A stretch of DNA of 64,000 nucleotides from Flavobacteriaceae bacterium (GCA_947379965.1 CANCPC010000001.1:56205-120204), one strand, 5' to 3'. Numbered from the stretch's first letter, positions 18,308-28,051 are shown. The notes: generated by a model from the letters alone, not told the origin. Numbers and translations are program-made.

Positions 18308-19192
18308 ATGAAAGTAGCCATATACGGTCAATATTATCAAAATAGTACTGAACCAATCATCAAAGACATTTTTAGTTTTTTTATAAAAAACAATGTTGAA
18401 ATGATTATTGAGTCTAATTTTTTGAATATTTTAAAAGAAAAAGAAATCATCAAGAAAGATTTTAAAACTTTCACTTTACATACTCAATTAGACACTAGTT
18501 TTGACATGTTGATAAGCATTGGAGGAGATGGTACTATTTTAAAAGCATCAACTCTAGTCAGAGATTCCGGCATACCAATATTAGGAATCAATGCAGGTCG
18601 TTTAGGTTTTTTAGCTAATGTTCAAAAAGATAATATAGCTGAATTTATGCAATTTGTAATCGACAAGAAATACACCCTTTCTAAAAGAACGCTATTGAGT
18701 CTAACGTGCTATCCCGAAAACGAAGCCATTCGAGACCTTAATTTCGCACTAAACGAAATTACGGTTAGCCGCAAAGACACTACATCAATGATAACGGTAG
18801 AAACCTATTTGAACGAGGAATATTTAAATTCCTATTGGGCTGACGGATTAATAATTGCAACACCTACAGGATCAACTGGTTATTCTATGAGTTGCGGAGG
18901 TCCAATCTTGACACCAGATGTAAAAAGTTTAGTTATAACCCCAATAGCACCTCATAATCTTAATGCACGCCCACTTGTGGTAAAAGATGAAACCGAAATT
19001 CGATTAAAAGTCTCAGGAAGAGAAGAACATTATCTAGTTTCACTTGATTCTAGAGTTATCTCTGTTAAAAACGAAACTATATTAATTATCAAAAAAACAC
19101 CATACCGAATCAACATGGTAGAAATACCTGAGGAAACATTCCTAAAAACATTGCGTTCCAAATTATTTTGGGGTGAAGATCGAAGAAATTAA
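18308..19192 (+). CDS. nadK: NAD kinase
   Basis: ATP-dependent phosphorylation of NAD to NADP. The 294-residue protein has the signature SIGGDGTIL with D74, the NAGRLGFLA motif near 95-103, the NE-containing segment FALNEITV, and the glycine-rich TPTGSTGYSMSCGGP stretch near 195-209. Length and motifs match the bacterial enzyme. It follows the CBS gene by 24 bases. The next gene has its own promoter 115 bases on. Confidence 0.97.
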   Translation: MKVAIYGQYYQNSTEPIIKDIFSFFIKNNVEMIIESNFLNILKEKEIIKKDFKTFTLHTQLDTSFDMLISIGGDGTILKASTLVRDSGIPILGINAGRLGFLANVQKDNIAEFMQFVIDKKYTLSKRTLLSLTCYPENEAIRDLNFALNEITVSRKDTTSMITVETYLNEEYLNSYWADGLIIATPTGSTGYSMSCGGPILTPDVKSLVITPIAPHNLNARPLVVKDETEIRLKVSGREEHYLVSLDSRVISVKNETILIIKKTPYRINMVEIPEETFLKTLRSKLFWGEDRRN

Positions 19193-19307
19193 TTTTTTCT
19201 ATATACGAAAATCCTGATTTTACCCGTTTCACTATTTAAAATCAATAATTGTGTTATTTATTTTATACTCGTTATAAATTATAACGACACATTTAAAATA
19301 ATGCGTA

Positions 19308-19336
19308 TTGATTCCCTTTGATAATTATTATATTTG
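19308..19336 (+). promoter_or_regulatory. Promoter of the DUF6089-uppS-bamA-skp cluster
   Basis: TTG at 19308-19310 and TATATTTG at 19329-19336 are 18 bases apart, a near-ideal match to the Bacteroidota housekeeping promoter. The start codon follows 18 bases after the -7 box. Confidence 0.75.
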
Positions 19337-19354
19337 CACGCAATTTTTTACTAA

Positions 19355-20026
19355 ATGAAAAAAAGTTTAAGTCTACTATTTTTGTTTTGTTTTATCTCTA
19401 TGACGGCACAAATTCATGAAATAGGTGTTTTTTTAGGAGGAAGCAACTATATAGGAGATGTTGGGTCAACAACTTATATAGCACCAAAAGAACCCACATT
19501 TGGTATACTTTATAAATGGAATAAAAGTCCGCGACATTCTTTACGTTTTTCGTATACCCAATCAAAAATTGCAGCAAATGATCTTGATTCTAATGAACCA
19601 GGGAGAAATCAGAGAGGATATCGTTTTGAAAACAGCATAAAAGAAGTATCTTTAGGCCTTGAATTTAATTTTTTTGATTTTAATCTTCATACTGTAGATA
19701 GGAAAATTTCGCCTTATGTATATTCCGGTTTAACCTATTTTAGATACGACGATTTATATTTTCCATCAGGATCTAATCAAACAAACAAACAACAAAGTAT
19801 AACATCTATGGGAATACCGATGCATGTAGGAATAAAATCGAATATTACCGCTCATACAATAATAGCCTTTGAGGTAGGAGCTAGATATACATTTAGCGAC
19901 AATTTAGACGGTAGCAATTCAAATTTTGGGAAATTTGGAAATACAAATAATAATGATTGGTATGTTGTTTCAGGTATAACGGTAAGCTATACTTTTGGGA
20001 TTACACCCTGTTATTGCGCACAATAG
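19355..20026 (+). CDS. DUF6089 family outer-membrane beta-barrel protein
   Basis: A 223-residue protein with a signal peptide (cleavage after about residue 18, MTAQ). An all-beta pattern of short amphipathic strands ends in a strand with aromatic residues. The segment HEIGVFLGGSNYIGDVG at the mature N-terminus is characteristic of DUF6089 barrels in Flavobacteriaceae. It precedes uppS (2-base gap), bamA and the skp genes, which places it in an envelope-assembly cluster. Its precise role is unknown. Confidence 0.82.
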   Translation: MKKSLSLLFLFCFISMTAQIHEIGVFLGGSNYIGDVGSTTYIAPKEPTFGILYKWNKSPRHSLRFSYTQSKIAANDLDSNEPGRNQRGYRFENSIKEVSLGLEFNFFDFNLHTVDRKISPYVYSGLTYFRYDDLYFPSGSNQTNKQQSITSMGIPMHVGIKSNITAHTIIAFEVGARYTFSDNLDGSNSNFGKFGNTNNNDWYVVSGITVSYTFGITPCYCAQ

Positions 20027-20028
20027 AA

Positions 20029-20769
20029 ATGAATTTAAAAGATAAAATAGACTTTACAAAATTACCTAAACACTTAGCTATTATAATGGATGGCAATGGT
20101 CGCTGGGCTAAAAAACAAGGACTCCTAAGAACTTTAGGTCATGAAAGTGGTACAAAATCAGTAAAATCAAATATAGAATCATGTGCTAAAATAGGAATAG
20201 AATTTTTAACTCTTTATGCTTTTTCTACCGAAAACTGGAACAGACCAAAATTAGAAATAGAAACTTTAATGCGTATTTTAATTAGGTCATTAAAAAAAGA
20301 ACTTAAAACCCTACAAGACAATAACATTAAATTAAATGCTATTGGAAATTTAACTCAATTACCAAAATCTGCACAAATAGAATTACTAGATGTAATCGAA
20401 AAAACGAAGAATAATACTCGAATGACACTAACTTTGGCGCTAAGTTATGGTTCAAGAGAAGAAATAGTAAACGCTGTAAAAAACATAAGTGATAAAGTTA
20501 AAAATAATATAATTTCAATAGACTCTATTGACGATTCAATTATAAATGAGCATCTTTACACGCAAAATTTACCTGAGGTAGATTTATTAATACGAACAAG
20601 TGGAGAACATAGAATAAGTAATTTTTTGCTATGGCAAATTGCCTATGCAGAATTATATTTTACTAATATATTGTGGCCTGACTTTAAAGAAGAAGATTTA
20701 TATGAGGCTATCATTAGTTATCAAAAAAGAGAACGTAGATTTGGAAAGACAAGTGAACAAATTAAATAA
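20029..20769 (+). CDS. uppS: Isoprenyl transferase (undecaprenyl diphosphate synthase)
   Basis: Makes the C55 lipid carrier for peptidoglycan and O-antigen synthesis by cis-condensation of isopentenyl diphosphate. The 246-residue enzyme has the IIMDGNGRWAK signature with catalytic D21, the LYAFSTENW segment, and the C-terminal RTSGEHRISNFLLWQ motif and WPDF. The ATG at 20029 lies two bases after the DUF6089 stop; an in-frame TTG 24 codons upstream would overlap that gene and is rejected. bamA starts eight bases after its stop. Confidence 0.95.
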   Translation: MNLKDKIDFTKLPKHLAIIMDGNGRWAKKQGLLRTLGHESGTKSVKSNIESCAKIGIEFLTLYAFSTENWNRPKLEIETLMRILIRSLKKELKTLQDNNIKLNAIGNLTQLPKSAQIELLDVIEKTKNNTRMTLTLALSYGSREEIVNAVKNISDKVKNNIISIDSIDDSIINEHLYTQNLPEVDLLIRTSGEHRISNFLLWQIAYAELYFTNILWPDFKEEDLYEAIISYQKRERRFGKTSEQIK

Positions 20770-20776
20770 TTTTTTA

Positions 20777-23467
20777 GTGTTAAATAAAAGCATAAAATTA
20801 GTCCTAAGTATTTTGATTTTTGGAAGTTTTTCTCAAATTAAAGCTCAAGATAGAGTTCCTTTTGATCAAGGGAAAAAATATATTCTAGCAGATGTTGCAA
20901 TTGTTGGCAAAATAAGTTTCAATTCTCAAACAGTAGTAACCTTTTCGGGCCTTGAAAAAGGAAAAGAAGTTACGGTACCAGGAGAAGAAATTAGTAATGC
21001 AATAAAAAAATTAGGGAAATTAGGACTGTTTGATGAAATTTCTTTTTATGTAAATAAAATTCAAAACGACAGTATATACCTCGATTTACATATTGAAGAA
21101 TTACCTAAATTAAATGAAGTAAAATTTGTTGGCGTTAAAAAATCTAAAATTGAAGGATTAATAAAAGATAACAGTTTAAGTAAAAGTAAAGTAGTTAATG
21201 AAAACTTAATCACAACTACAAAAAACTACATCGAAAACAAGTACAAAAAAGAAGGTTTTTATAATACCAAAGTAAACATAAATACCGTTGTTGATACCTC
21301 ACAAGTAAACCATGTAAATATGGTTGTTAAGGTCGATAAAGGTGAAAAAGTCAAAATTAAAAAAATTGATTTTGAGGGCAATAAGCAGTTGTCTGACAAA
21401 GCTTTAAGGAACGTAATGAAAGATACAAAACAAAAAAAACTGCTAACCCTTAAAGCCTCTAAATTTATAAAAGATAAATATAAAACGGATTTAGAAAAAG
21501 TAATTTCAGCTTACAAAGAAAGAGGTTATAGAGATGCAAGAATCCTGACAGATTCTGTTTCTTATGATAAAAACTTAAATGCTTTAAAGGTAAAAATAAA
21601 TGTTGAAGAAGGACATAAATATTACTTTGGAAATATTAAATTCTTAGGAAATACTGTATATTCTGACCAAGGTCTTTCTAGCATTATTGGAATAAAAAAA
21701 GGAGATACTTACAATGGTGTTCTTCTAGAAAAAAGAATTGCTGATAAATCTAAACCTGATGGAGAAGACATCACTAATTTATATCAAAATAATGGATATT
21801 TATTTTCGAATATAAACGCAGTTGAAGTAAAAACAGTAAATGACACCATTAATTTTGAAATACGTGTTAATGAAGGACCTATTGCTTATTTCAATAAAAT
21901 TACTGTTACAGGAAATGACAAGACAAATGACCATGTAATTTATAGAGAATTACGAACTAAACCAGGAGAAAAATACAATAAAGAATTATTGATTAGAACC
22001 ATCCGTGAAATTGGTCAATTAGGATTTTTTGATCCTGAATCTATTGAACCAAAATTCAAAAATGTAGATGCTTCAGCAGGAACAGTTGATATTGAATACC
22101 CTTTGACCGAAAAAGGAGCTAGCCAAATAGAACTTCAAGGTGGCTATGGTGGTGGTGGTTTTATAGGTACATTAGGACTGTCATTTAATAACTTTTCGAC
22201 AAGAAACTTGTTTAATAAAAATGCATACAAACCACTTCCTATGGGAGATGGCCAAAAAGTTTCTTTACGATTACAAGGAAGTACTTATTTTCAAACGTAT
22301 AGTTTGTCATTTTCTGAACCTTGGTTTGGAAAGAAAAAACCAGTACAGTTTAGCACTTCATTCTCATATACGACACAATACTTAAATAATTATCAAACGC
22401 AACAAGTTGACAAAAGTAAAAGTTTTAACATTCTAACAATGTCAGTAGGACTTGCAAAAAGACTAACCGTACCAGATGATTATTTTGTATTATCACAAGC
22501 ATTGAGTTACCAACATTATGATTTACATAATTACAACACAGGATTATTTACCTTCGGAAACGGGACTTCAAGAAACTTAGCCTACACTATTGGAATAACT
22601 AGAAGTAACAAAGGGGTAAACCCAATATTTCCTATGTACGGTTCAGAGTTTAGCTTAACTGGAAAATTTACAATTCCTTATTCCTTAATAACAGGCACTA
22701 ATTATGCTACATTAGGTGATCAACAAGCCTATAAATATATAAATACTGGAACAGCTTATGTGGGAAGTAATGGAATTATAGTTAATACCGGGGATTATGT
22801 TACAGCAATCCCATCAGCAACAAATACAACACCAAATGGGGTTTCAACAAATAGTATTACAGGAAAACCTAATTGGACAGAAGCAATTGCAGACCCTGCA
22901 AAAGTAGATCAAAAGAAATTTGATTGGTTAGAATACTACAAAATAAAATTCAAAGCAGATTGGTATACCAAAATATATGGTAAATTAGTACTTCGATCTA
23001 TGGCTGAATATGGTTTCTTAGGAGCTTATAATCAAAATAGAGGAGTTGTTCCTTTTGAACGCTATTATGTAGGGGGTGATGGTATGGCTACTTATTCAAT
23101 GGATGGAAGAGAAACTATAGGTTTGAGAGGTTATACAAATGGCTCATTGACACCTGTAAATAATTTAGGAGTAGCAATTGGTGGGACAGTATACAATAAA
23201 TATTCATTAGAATTACGTTATCCGATAACGTTGAAATCATCTGCATCCATATATGCTCTTTCATTTTTAGAAGCTGGGAATGCTGTATCGTCATTTTCTC
23301 AATACAACCCCTTCGACTTAAAACGTTCGGCTGGAGCTGGATTAAGAGTATTTATGCCTGCGTTTGGATTATTAGGAATAGATTTTGGATATGGTTTCGA
23401 TACCTTACCCGGACAAACAAAACCTAGTGGATGGCAAACCCATTTTATAATTGGTCAACAATTTTAA
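20777..23467 (+). CDS. bamA: Outer membrane protein assembly factor BamA
   Basis: Central subunit of the machinery that folds beta-barrel proteins into the outer membrane. A signal peptide is followed by five POTRA repeats (about 25-420) and a C-terminal barrel (about 470-896), with the substrate-lock region GLRGYTNG near residue 780 (VRGF-like motif). The chosen start is a GTG at 20777, eight bases after the uppS stop, because it places the signal peptide MLNKSIKLVLSILIFGSF directly at the N-terminus. A TTG 46 codons upstream would overlap uppS by 131 bases. The product is about 896 residues, typical of Bacteroidota. Confidence 0.93.
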   Translation: MLNKSIKLVLSILIFGSFSQIKAQDRVPFDQGKKYILADVAIVGKISFNSQTVVTFSGLEKGKEVTVPGEEISNAIKKLGKLGLFDEISFYVNKIQNDSIYLDLHIEELPKLNEVKFVGVKKSKIEGLIKDNSLSKSKVVNENLITTTKNYIENKYKKEGFYNTKVNINTVVDTSQVNHVNMVVKVDKGEKVKIKKIDFEGNKQLSDKALRNVMKDTKQKKLLTLKASKFIKDKYKTDLEKVISAYKERGYRDARILTDSVSYDKNLNALKVKINVEEGHKYYFGNIKFLGNTVYSDQGLSSIIGIKKGDTYNGVLLEKRIADKSKPDGEDITNLYQNNGYLFSNINAVEVKTVNDTINFEIRVNEGPIAYFNKITVTGNDKTNDHVIYRELRTKPGEKYNKELLIRTIREIGQLGFFDPESIEPKFKNVDASAGTVDIEYPLTEKGASQIELQGGYGGGGFIGTLGLSFNNFSTRNLFNKNAYKPLPMGDGQKVSLRLQGSTYFQTYSLSFSEPWFGKKKPVQFSTSFSYTTQYLNNYQTQQVDKSKSFNILTMSVGLAKRLTVPDDYFVLSQALSYQHYDLHNYNTGLFTFGNGTSRNLAYTIGITRSNKGVNPIFPMYGSEFSLTGKFTIPYSLITGTNYATLGDQQAYKYINTGTAYVGSNGIIVNTGDYVTAIPSATNTTPNGVSTNSITGKPNWTEAIADPAKVDQKKFDWLEYYKIKFKADWYTKIYGKLVLRSMAEYGFLGAYNQNRGVVPFERYYVGGDGMATYSMDGRETIGLRGYTNGSLTPVNNLGVAIGGTVYNKYSLELRYPITLKSSASIYALSFLEAGNAVSSFSQYNPFDLKRSAGAGLRVFMPAFGLLGIDFGYGFDTLPGQTKPSGWQTHFIIGQQF

Positions 23468-23502
23468 CACATAAACTTGAATATTCATAAATAAAATAAG
23501 TT

Positions 23503-24894
23503 ATGAGAAAACAATTTATATTTCTATTTACATTCACCATATTTATTGTAGCATCTACAAGTAATGCACAAACACGAGGCACGAAAATAGGCTACATTGA
23601 TATGGAATACATTTTACAAAATGTACCTTCTTATACAGAAGCTCAAAATCAATTAGAGGAAAAGGCACAAAAGTGGAAACAGGAGATTGAAACCAAGAAA
23701 ACTGAAATAAACAAACTAAAAGAAGCACTAATAGCTGAAAAAGCATTATTAACTAAAGGTCTTATAGAAGAAAGAGAAACCGAAATTAAGTATCTCGAAA
23801 CAGAAATGTTAGATTATCAGCAAAAAAGATTTGGCCCAAATGGAGATTTAGTTTTACAAAAAACACAATTGATAAAACCAATACAAGATCAAGTATTTAG
23901 TGCTGTACAAGATATATCTGAAGCAAAAAAATATGATTTTATTTTTGACAAAACTTCTGATATGACAATGCTTTTTGCTGCCAAAAGATTTGACATAAGT
24001 GACCAAGTTCTTCGAGTAATAACTCGATCTGATAATAAACAGCAATTAACAAAAAAGCAACTTAAAGACCAAGAAGCTAAGGAAGCCAAAGAAGATGCAG
24101 AGGATGCTAATCCAACATTGTCGGATAAAAAGAAAATATTAGAAGAAAGAAAAGCTGCTCGAGAGAAAATGATTGAAGATAGAAAGTTACTTCAAGAAGA
24201 AAAGAAAAGAGCTGCTGAAGAAAGAAAACTTCAAATAGCATCTGAAAAAGAAGCAAAAAGTTCAGGAACAGCTCCTACAACAGCAAAAAATTCAACAACA
24301 CCTACAAATGAAGAAAAAGAAGCTGCTAAAACAGCTGCTGTCGAAGCAAAACAAAAACAAATAGAGGAAAGAAATCAACTAATAGAAAATCGTAAAAAAG
24401 CGGCTGAAGAAAAAAGAAAACAAATTCTAGAAGAAAGAGAAGCTAAAAAAACTAGCGTCACTCCTAAAACTGAAGTGATTGATACAACAGTAAAAGAAAC
24501 TACTAAAACAACTGCTGTCGAGGCTAAACAAAAACAAATAGAGGCTAGAGCGAAGGCATTAGAAGATCGAAAAAAAGCAATTGAAGATAATAAGAAAGCT
24601 GCTGAAGACAAAAGAAAGCAATTGTTAGAAGAAAAAGAAGCTAAAAAAATTGGCACGGTTTCTGAAACAAAAAAAGTTGACGAAGTAAAAACAACAACTC
24701 CAACACAAACAGATAATGTGGCAACAAAAACAACTATTGAAGATGCTAAACAAAAACAAATTGAACAAAGAGCAAAAACCATTGAAGATCGTAAAAAAAT
24801 GATTGAAGATCGCAAAAAAGCTTTAGAAGAAAAAAAGAAAAAATTACTAGAAGATAGAGAAGCTGCAAAAGCTAAAAAAGATTCATTAAAATAA
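23503..24894 (+). CDS. OmpH/Skp family chaperone with long repetitive coiled-coil tail
   Basis: Periplasmic chaperone of 463 residues. After a signal peptide (cleavage near residue 23) comes a standard Skp/OmpH domain (about 27-175), with GYIDMEYILQNVP at its start. The remaining ~285 residues are a charged, Lys/Glu/Ala-rich helical tail containing at least three loosely repeated blocks of about 60 residues, each built on AKQKQIE...RKK...EEKRKQ...EEREAKK, separated by Thr/Pro-rich linkers. The usual Skp is about 170 residues, as in the next gene. It follows bamA by 35 bases, which supports a role in delivering barrel proteins. Confidence 0.88.
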   Translation: MRKQFIFLFTFTIFIVASTSNAQTRGTKIGYIDMEYILQNVPSYTEAQNQLEEKAQKWKQEIETKKTEINKLKEALIAEKALLTKGLIEERETEIKYLETEMLDYQQKRFGPNGDLVLQKTQLIKPIQDQVFSAVQDISEAKKYDFIFDKTSDMTMLFAAKRFDISDQVLRVITRSDNKQQLTKKQLKDQEAKEAKEDAEDANPTLSDKKKILEERKAAREKMIEDRKLLQEEKKRAAEERKLQIASEKEAKSSGTAPTTAKNSTTPTNEEKEAAKTAAVEAKQKQIEERNQLIENRKKAAEEKRKQILEEREAKKTSVTPKTEVIDTTVKETTKTTAVEAKQKQIEARAKALEDRKKAIEDNKKAAEDKRKQLLEEKEAKKIGTVSETKKVDEVKTTTPTQTDNVATKTTIEDAKQKQIEQRAKTIEDRKKMIEDRKKALEEKKKKLLEDREAAKAKKDSLK

Positions 24895-24939
24895 TAAAAG
24901 AGAATTCAAACAATAATTAATTACTAAATTTAAAAACCG

Positions 24940-25440
24940 ATGAAACAAATCAAAACTTTATTAATCGCTTCAATACTTTTTTTAGGAGCAAGCCAAACTA
25001 TTAAAGCACAAGCAAAAACAGCTCATGTTAATGTAAGTGAAATCATGTCGAAATTACCAGCTATGCTTGACGCCCAAAAACAATTAGAAAAATTGAGTGC
25101 TACCTACGATGCCGATTACAAAAAAATGGCAGAAGAATTTCAAGCAAAATTAAAAAAATATGATACAGAATCAGCAACTGTAACAGAAGCTATAAATGCA
25201 GAACGTCAAAAAGAAGTTCAAGATATGCAAAAAAGAATCCAAGATTTTGGACAAAATGCACAAAAAGAATTGCAACAAAAACAAGAAGATATAACTAAAC
25301 CAATTTACGAAAAAGTAAGAACTTCAATACAAAAAGTTGGAAAAGCAAAAGGTTTTCAATATGTTCTTGATGGAGCATCACTTTTACTTGCTGAAGGTCC
25401 AGACTTAACAGCAGATGTAAAAAAAGATCTAGGTTTCTAA
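24940..25440 (+). CDS. OmpH/Skp family periplasmic chaperone
   Basis: A 166-residue, normal-length Skp/OmpH protein with a signal peptide (cleavage near residue 24, KAQA). A KTAHVNVSEIMSKLP start to the mature domain and a long alpha-helical tentacle region (about 45-130) follow. It should bind unfolded outer-membrane proteins in the periplasm and hand them to BamA. It lies 45 bases after the longer Skp paralogue and is closed by a strong terminator, so it is probably the last gene of the bamA transcript. Confidence 0.92.
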   Translation: MKQIKTLLIASILFLGASQTIKAQAKTAHVNVSEIMSKLPAMLDAQKQLEKLSATYDADYKKMAEEFQAKLKKYDTESATVTEAINAERQKEVQDMQKRIQDFGQNAQKELQQKQEDITKPIYEKVRTSIQKVGKAKGFQYVLDGASLLLAEGPDLTADVKKDLGF

Positions 25441-25461
25441 TAAAAACCTATTAAATAAACT

Positions 25462-25500
25462 AACCGCTCATTCAATATTTGAATAGAAGCGGTTTTTTTT
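25462..25500 (+). terminator. Terminator after the second skp gene
   Basis: AACCGCT and AGCGGTT arms enclose a second small inverted element (ATTCAA/TTGAAT) and are followed by eight T residues, 21 bases after the stop. Confidence 0.85.
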
Positions 25501-25537
25501 TGAAAAATATTTTTTAGGATATTAAATTCATAGCCCT

Positions 25538-25545
25538 TAACTTTG
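25538..25545 (+). promoter_or_regulatory. -7 box just before murI
   Basis: TAACTTTG matches the Bacteroidota -7 consensus and ends only five bases before the murI ATG, downstream of the skp terminator. No clear -33 TTG is seen, so this is tentative. Confidence 0.4.
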
Positions 25546-25550
25546 TTTCT

Positions 25551-26327
25551 ATGTATGACAATCGACCTATCGGAATATTTGACTCTGGCATTGGCGGAAC
25601 TTCTATTTGGTCAGCAATACATCATCTACTCCCCAACGAAAAAACTATCTATTTAGCGGATAGTAAAAACGCTCCTTACGGACAAAAATCAAAAGCGGAA
25701 ATAATTGAACTAAGTAAAAAGAACACAGAGTTATTACTTAAAATGGATTGCAAATTAATTGTTGTGGCCTGTAATACTGCTACTACTAATGCCATACAAG
25801 AATTAAGAACAACATACAATGTTCCTTTTATTGGAATTGAACCTGCAATAAAACCCGCAGCCACAAACTCGAAAACACAAACAATAGGAATACTTGCCAC
25901 AAAAGGAACCCTAAACAGTGAGCTATTTCATAAAACAACCGAGAAATATCAGGAAACAAAAATCATCGAACAAGTTGGACATGGATTAGTTCAGCTAATA
26001 GAAAATGGAAAAATCAATTCGGCTGAAATGACTCAATTACTCCACTCCTACCTCACCCCAATGATTGAAGCTAATATTGATTATCTTGTTCTAGGTTGCA
26101 GCCATTATCCTTACTTAATTCCACAGATAAAAAAAATGGTACCAAAAAACATTCACATCATAGATTCTGGAGAAGCTGTTGCAAAACAAACGCAAAATGT
26201 CTTAAGAGGAAAAATAGGATTTACTTCAGATAAAAAAAATGAAGCTGTTTTTTATACTAATTCAAATCCAAAAGTACTTTCTGAGATTTTAGAAAACAGA
26301 TATGATGTAATAGAAAAAGAATTCTAA
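25551..26327 (+). CDS. murI: Glutamate racemase
   Basis: Converts L- to D-glutamate for peptidoglycan precursors. The 258-residue enzyme has the FDSGIGGTS motif at 10-18, the two catalytic cysteines C74 (VVACNTATT) and C183 (LGCSHYP), and the AAPYGQ-like APYGQKS segment. The ATG at 25551 is well supported by homology of the N-terminus. A transcription terminator separates it from the skp genes, so it probably has its own promoter. Confidence 0.96.
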   Translation: MYDNRPIGIFDSGIGGTSIWSAIHHLLPNEKTIYLADSKNAPYGQKSKAEIIELSKKNTELLLKMDCKLIVVACNTATTNAIQELRTTYNVPFIGIEPAIKPAATNSKTQTIGILATKGTLNSELFHKTTEKYQETKIIEQVGHGLVQLIENGKINSAEMTQLLHSYLTPMIEANIDYLVLGCSHYPYLIPQIKKMVPKNIHIIDSGEAVAKQTQNVLRGKIGFTSDKKNEAVFYTNSNPKVLSEILENRYDVIEKEF

Positions 26328-26337
26328 AACAAATAGA

Positions 26338-26856
26338 TCATTCCTCTTCTTTATACCAACCCGAATACATTACATAATTATTTGAAATGCGCTCAATTTC
26401 ACCAGCAAAATCAGATTGATTAATGTCCTTTATTTTGACCGCAGGTATCCCTGCATAAATAGATCCTGATTTAACAACTGTATTTTGCGTTACAACTGAA
26501 CCTGCAGCAACAATCGAATTACTTTCAACAATACAATTATCCATAACAATTGCCCCCATTCCTATTAATACATTATCATGAATAGTACAGCCATGAAGCA
26601 TTGCATTATGCCCAATTGAAACATTGTTCCCAATAATTGTTGGGTGTTTTTTATAGGTGCAATGAATGATTGCCCCATCCTGAATATTAACTTTATTACC
26701 AATTTTTATATAATGAACATCGCCACGAACAACTGCATTAAACCAAACGCTACATAAATTACCAAAAATAACATCACCAACAATTGTTGCATTTTCGGCA
26801 ACATAGCAATCATCAGGAATAAATGGAGTTTTTCCGTTGACAGTTTTAATAAGCAT
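26338..26856 (-). CDS. Gamma carbonic anhydrase-like hexapeptide-repeat protein
   Basis: A 172-residue left-handed beta-helix protein of the gamma-CA/YrdA group. Hexapeptide repeats run from about 15 to 135. Three histidines, H65, H83 and H88, occupy the positions of the zinc ligands in gamma carbonic anhydrases, with the usual five-residue spacing of the last two. Many YrdA-type proteins keep the metal site yet show little carbonic anhydrase activity, so the catalytic role is uncertain. It is convergent with murI and lies 31 bases downstream of the SprF-like gene. Confidence 0.87.
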   Translation of the reverse strand: MLIKTVNGKTPFIPDDCYVAENATIVGDVIFGNLCSVWFNAVVRGDVHYIKIGNKVNIQDGAIIHCTYKKHPTIIGNNVSIGHNAMLHGCTIHDNVLIGMGAIVMDNCIVESNSIVAAGSVVTQNTVVKSGSIYAGIPAVKIKDINQSDFAGEIERISNNYVMYSGWYKEEE

Positions 26857-26887
26857 TTGTATACTTTTTTAGGATTGATGTTTACAA

Positions 26888-27886
26888 CTAATTAACTGCA
26901 GGACAGTTGCATTCGTATTTTTCACGTTTACAAAATAAATCAATTCCCAAAGTGATTTGGTGATAACCTCCATTATCAAATTTAACATCACCTTTAAGCT
27001 GCGAATACGTATAAGCAAACATATATTTTCCAAAATTTAAACCAAAAATAGGAGTGAAATATTGTAACTTTTGAGAAGAAACTCCAGTACCTATAATATA
27101 TTGAGCGCCATCTAGACTCCTACGATAGGATAATCCTCCCCAAAGTTTTCCAAAATCAAAATTCTTATATGCCTTCAAATTAATATCGAATGATTTCTCT
27201 TTAGTTTTTTCAACCCACAAAAATAAAAAAGAAGGCTCCAATAATATTTTATCTTTATTTCCAAAAACATGTCCCGCACTGAATAAAAATTCTCTTAAAT
27301 TATTACTTTCATAAGCTGAATATATTGCTCTTCTTGTTTCGACTGCATTCTTAACTGTGGCATGAATGTAGGAATCTAAATAGTTGTAAGAAGCTCCAAA
27401 ATCAACATTAAAATAAGATTCCTTTTGAACAATTGTTCCATCAATTATTGGGTCAAAATCACCAGATTGTAAAAACTGTGTTTCATCTAATTGACTTTGA
27501 ACAAAAACAGTGCTAATACCAAATGATAATTGATTCAAATCAATATCATCTCTGGAAAACATAATATGATGAGCATAGGTAAGTTTTAACCCTTTTTGTG
27601 AATGATAACCATTTTTATCATTATAAATCACAATACCGGCACCGTCTTGATCACTAATCCTACCATTAAAACTTACCGTTTGAAGTGAGGGTGCATCAGC
27701 TTGATCCAGCCACTGTTTACGAGCAGTAAATCTAATTTTGGCACAATTAGCCGCACCGGCCATAGAAGGATGAAGCAAATAATAATTATCAGATAAATAA
27801 TCTGAGTAAACAGCAATACCTTCTTGTGAATAAGAATATTGAGCTACCAAGAATAGAATTATAAAAAACTTTATTTTATGATACAT
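26888..27886 (-). CDS. PorP/SprF family T9SS outer-membrane protein
   Basis: A 332-residue outer-membrane barrel with a signal peptide (cleavage near residue 20, YSQE). The family opening is present: YSDYLSDNYYLLHPSMAGAANCAKIRFTARKQW resembles the NPAxAG...R.QW start of PorP/SprF proteins. The rest is a set of amphipathic beta strands. Family members assist secretion or surface attachment of type B sorted proteins. Unlike the other copy in this window, it has no adhesin or OmpA partner beside it, so its client is not evident. Confidence 0.85.
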   Translation of the reverse strand: MYHKIKFFIILFLVAQYSYSQEGIAVYSDYLSDNYYLLHPSMAGAANCAKIRFTARKQWLDQADAPSLQTVSFNGRISDQDGAGIVIYNDKNGYHSQKGLKLTYAHHIMFSRDDIDLNQLSFGISTVFVQSQLDETQFLQSGDFDPIIDGTIVQKESYFNVDFGASYNYLDSYIHATVKNAVETRRAIYSAYESNNLREFLFSAGHVFGNKDKILLEPSFLFLWVEKTKEKSFDINLKAYKNFDFGKLWGGLSYRRSLDGAQYIIGTGVSSQKLQYFTPIFGLNFGKYMFAYTYSQLKGDVKFDNGGYHQITLGIDLFCKREKYECNCPAVN

Positions 27887-28051
27887 TCAAAAAAATTATT
27901 ATTGGATACTAAAAAACATATATTTGATAACGTGAAAAATCAATAAATATTTAAATCTAACGACCGAATAGTTAATTAATTCATTAAAAAATCAAATATA
28001 GCTATTAGTAGAAAATAACTTTCATAAATTTACAAAAAAATTAAAAAAACC

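Noticed and set aside
24375..24815. 146-codon minus-strand ORF opposite the long Skp gene
   Set aside because: It mirrors the Lys/Glu repeat tail of the real gene; low-complexity Ser/Phe/Leu product with no signal or homology.
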